This document shows, piece after piece, positions 61,637-64,000 of a stretch of 64,000 nt of DNA. How positions within the stretch are numbered: the stretch's first letter is position 1; every line of letters starts with the position of its first letter. The stretch is from an uncultured Marinobacterium sp. (lineage in GTDB: Bacteria > Pseudomonadota > Gammaproteobacteria > Pseudomonadales > Balneatricaceae). The notes below the pieces were generated by a model that saw nothing but the letters and a program-made list of their open reading frames with translations, did not search any database and was not told the origin of the DNA. The translations under genes were made by a program, and so were the position numbers. The stretch is from the NCBI GenBank assembly GCA_947501565.1, contig CANMWJ010000002.1, forward strand, positions 1-64,000, read 5' to 3'.

Positions 61637-64000
61637 GTGCAGGATTATGTACTGCGCCTTGACCAGGTGGGCATGAATGATGTCGAAACGGTCGGTGGTA
61701 AGAACGCGTCACTGGGTGAGATGATCAGCCAGTTAAGTAACGCGGGCGTAAAAGTACCAAATGGATTTGCTACAACAGCACTGGCCTTCCGGGACTTCCT
61801 GAAACATGGTGGCCTGGAAGAGAAGATCAATGAAACTCTGAACACCCTGGATGCGGATAACGTTATCGAGCTGGCTGAAACCGGCAAGAAAGTCCGCAAC
61901 TGGATTATGGACGCGCCGTTCCAGCCAGAACTGGAAGCCGCAATCGATACCGCTTATGCGGAGATGATCGCAGGCAACGAAAACATGTCCGTTGCGGTAC
62001 GTTCATCTGCAACCGCAGAAGACCTGCCGGATGCCTCTTTTGCTGGCCAGCAGGAAACTTTCCTGAACATCCGCGGCATCGATAACATCAAACATGCGAT
62101 CAAAGAGGTGTTTGCATCCCTCTATAACGATCGCGCGATCTCTTACCGTGTACACCAGGGCTTCGAACACAGCGAAGTGGCGTTGTCCGCGGGTATCCAG
62201 CGCATGGTGCGCAGTGAAACTGCGTCTTCCGGCGTTATGTTCACCATCGATACCGAATCTGGTTTCCCTCACGTTGCATTTATCACCTCCGCTTACGGTC
62301 TGGGTGAAACGGTTGTGCAGGGTGCGGTAAACCCGGACGAGTTCTACGTATACAAGCCAACCCTGAAGATGGGGGCACCTGCGATCCTGCGTCGTAACCT
62401 GGGCGCAAAAGCGATCAAGATGGTTTACACCGACGACCACAGTGCGGGTAACGCAGTAGAGACCGTTGGCGTACCGGTAGAGGAGCGTAACCGCTTCTCC
62501 ATCAACGACGAAGATGTGCAGGAACTGGCGCGTCTGGCGATCATCATTGAGCAGCACTACGGCCGTCCGATGGATATCGAATGGGCGAAGGATGGTGATG
62601 ACGGCGAACTGTACATCGTTCAGGCACGTCCTGAAACCGTGAAGAGCCGCGATAAGAGCACTGTTATCGAACGTTACCTGCTGAAGGAAACCGGTCGTTC
62701 GCTGGTGGAAGGTCGTTCCATCGGTCACCGTATCGGTTCCGGTCCTGTGCGTCTGGTGAGCGATATCTCCGAGATGCATCTGGTGGAAGCGGGTGACGTA
62801 CTGGTTACCGACATGACCGACCCGGACTGGGAACCGGTTATGAAGAAAGCGGCGGCGATCGTTACCAACCGTGGTGGTCGTACCTGTCACGCTGCGATCA
62901 TCGCGCGTGAGCTGGGTATCCCGGCGATTGTAGGTTGTGGTGATGCCACCGATGTACTCAAGGACGGTCAGGTTGTGACCGTATCCTGTGCTGAAGGTGA
63001 CACCGGCCGTGCTTACGAAGGTAAGCTGGACTTCGAACACCAGACCAACAACGTTGAGTCTATGCCGAACCTGCCGTTCGACATCATGATGAACGTGGGT
63101 AACCCGGACCGTGCATTCGACTTCCAGTCTCTGCCGAACTCCGGTGTTGGCCTGGCCCGTCTGGAATTCATCATTAACCGTATGATCGGTGTGCACCCGA
63201 AAGCGCTGATCAACTTTGATGAGCAGAGCCGGGATGTGCGCCAGACTGTAGAGCGTCGTATCGCTGGTTACGGTGATCCGGTTGAGTTCTACGTGGAGCG
63301 TCTGGTTGAAGGTATCTCCACGTTGGCAGCGGCGTTCTATCCGAAGAAAGTGATCGTACGTATGTCGGACTTTAAGTCCAACGAATACGGCCACCTGATC
63401 GGTGGTGATCGCTATGAGCCGAGCGAAGAGAACCCGATGCTGGGTTTCCGTGGTGCGACCCGTTACATCTCCGATGCGTTCCGCGACTGCTTCGAGCTGG
63501 AGTGCCGCGCGCTGCGTAAAGTTCGTAACGAGATGCGCTTCACCAACGTTGAGATCATGGTGCCGTTCGTACGTACCGTGGGCGAGGCGAAGCAGGTGGT
63601 GGATCTGCTGGCCGAGAACGGTCTGAAGCGAGGCGAGAACGGTCTGCGTGTGATCATGATGTGTGAGATCCCATCCAACGCGCTGCTGGCGGACCAGTTC
63701 CTCGAGTACTTCGATGGTTTCTCCATCGGTTCCAACGACCTGACCCAGCTGACTTTGGGTCTGGACCGTGACTCCGGTGTGATCGCGCACCTGTTCGATG
63801 AACGTAACGATGCGGTGAAACGCCTGCTGGAGATGGCGATCGATGCCTGCCGTGCGCAGGGTAAATACATCGGCATCTGTGGCCAGGGCCCATCCGACCA
63901 TCCGGATCTGGCACGCTGGCTGATGGAGAAGGGGATCAACTCTGTATCCCTGAACCCCGATTCCGTACTGGATACCTGGTTCTTCCTCTCCAACAGCGAA
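61637..64000 (+). CDS. ppsA: Phosphoenolpyruvate synthase (3' end beyond window)
   Basis: 788 codons without a stop up to the right edge; E. coli PpsA has 792, so only a few residues are missing. It converts pyruvate and ATP to PEP, AMP and phosphate. ATP-grasp N-terminal domain ([11 protein letters not shown], then [21 protein letters not shown]), phosphohistidine domain with [21 protein letters not shown] (phospho-His in TCHAA, about 419; regulatory Thr just before it), and the PEP-binding TIM barrel ([15 protein letters not shown]-like [28 protein letters not shown]). GTG start after GGGAG. Regulated by PpsR. Confidence 0.96.
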   Translation, partial: MQDYVLRLDQVGMNDVETVGGKNASLGEMISQLSNAGVKVPNGFATTALAFRDFLKHGGLEEKINETLNTLDADNVIELAETGKKVRNWIMDAPFQPELEAAIDTAYAEMIAGNENMSVAVRSSATAEDLPDASFAGQQETFLNIRGIDNIKHAIKEVFASLYNDRAISYRVHQGFEHSEVALSAGIQRMVRSETASSGVMFTIDTESGFPHVAFITSAYGLGETVVQGAVNPDEFYVYKPTLKMGAPAILRRNLGAKAIKMVYTDDHSAGNAVETVGVPVEERNRFSINDEDVQELARLAIIIEQHYGRPMDIEWAKDGDDGELYIVQARPETVKSRDKSTVIERYLLKETGRSLVEGRSIGHRIGSGPVRLVSDISEMHLVEAGDVLVTDMTDPDWEPVMKKAAAIVTNRGGRTCHAAIIARELGIPAIVGCGDATDVLKDGQVVTVSCAEGDTGRAYEGKLDFEHQTNNVESMPNLPFDIMMNVGNPDRAFDFQSLPNSGVGLARLEFIINRMIGVHPKALINFDEQSRDVRQTVERRIAGYGDPVEFYVERLVEGISTLAAAFYPKKVIVRMSDFKSNEYGHLIGGDRYEPSEENPMLGFRGATRYISDAFRDCFELECRALRKVRNEMRFTNVEIMVPFVRTVGEAKQVVDLLAENGLKRGENGLRVIMMCEIPSNALLADQFLEYFDGFSIGSNDLTQLTLGLDRDSGVIAHLFDERNDAVKRLLEMAIDACRAQGKYIGICGQGPSDHPDLARWLMEKGINSVSLNPDSVLDTWFFLSNSE

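Noticed and set aside
62003-63901. 632-codon open frame antisense to ppsA
   Set aside because: It mirrors ppsA codons, is rich in His/Arg/Thr as expected of a shadow frame in GC-rich DNA, and has no ribosome site or known domain.

Overview
The window is chromosomal DNA from a motile, aerobic, Gram-negative gammaproteobacterium. The best guess is a marine member of the Oceanospirillales (Oceanospirillaceae-like). The reasons are the LpxH, MiaE, AcnB, DsbD, HPF, SlyD, PpsA/PpsR and tig-clpP-clpX set, the VF530 and DUF2956 genes, and a complete methylthioadenosine-salvage branch beside a CheD-containing chemotaxis operon. The genus cannot be fixed by eye. I see no phage, transposase, integron or CRISPR array. 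Coding density is high, and many starts are GTG or TTG behind clear Shine-Dalgarno sequences.

Layout. 0-8.5 kb: a repeat-rich intergenic segment, a YbaK-type editing protein, a leftward ClpC-type unfoldase plus EEP-nuclease operon, then small stress or housekeeping genes (oxidoreductase-like, nitronate monooxygenase, HPF, DUF2956, VF530, SlyD). 8.5-13.4 kb: an M15 peptidase and methionine salvage (mtnB-mtnC-mtnD, convergent mtnA, divergent mtnK). 13.5-23.3 kb: an eight-gene chemotaxis operon (STAS, cheA, cheW, PAS receptor, cheR, cheD, cheB, CZB receptor) behind a FliA-like promoter, with no cheY or cheZ. 23.3-26 kb: acnB. 26.4-31.1 kb: a compact six-gene operon joining a pseudo-receiver/coiled-coil protein, two Roadblock/LC7-type proteins, a PAS protein and a PhnD-like binding protein without a signal peptide. 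This is the best candidate for an undescribed signalling system. 31.2-36.7 kb: miaE, lpxH, ppiB, glnS, cysS. 36.7-41.3 kb: two sugar-nucleotide/glycosyltransferase-like proteins around a radical SAM enzyme, facing a VTT-membrane/flavin-disulfide-reductase fusion. 41.3-44.7 kb: a CHASE-PAS-PAS-GGDEF cyclase and folD. 44.9-45.6 kb: five tRNAs (Arg, His, Leu, His, His). 45.9-49.4 kb: tig-clpP-clpX. 49.4-52 kb: a MarR regulator, two nearly identical VOC proteins under matching palindromic operators, and a cytochrome c. 52-58 kb: DAHP synthase, dsbD, a small cytochrome c, a thioesterase with a divergent LysR regulator, and a conserved hypothetical. 58-64 kb: ppsR and ppsA (cut by the right edge) enclosing an SRPBCC protein, a peroxiredoxin-like protein, an AraC regulator and DUF2164.

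How they work together. The mtn genes recycle methylthioribose to the methionine precursor. CheA/CheW/CheR/CheB/CheD with two receptors lacking membrane segments form a probably cytoplasmic sensory array. PpsR adjusts PpsA activity for gluconeogenesis. Trigger factor, ClpP, ClpX and the ClpC-like protein cover protein folding and turnover. The MarR-VOC unit looks like a small regulon with one operator design used twice. All functional statements rest on reading motifs and remembered families; no database search was run.
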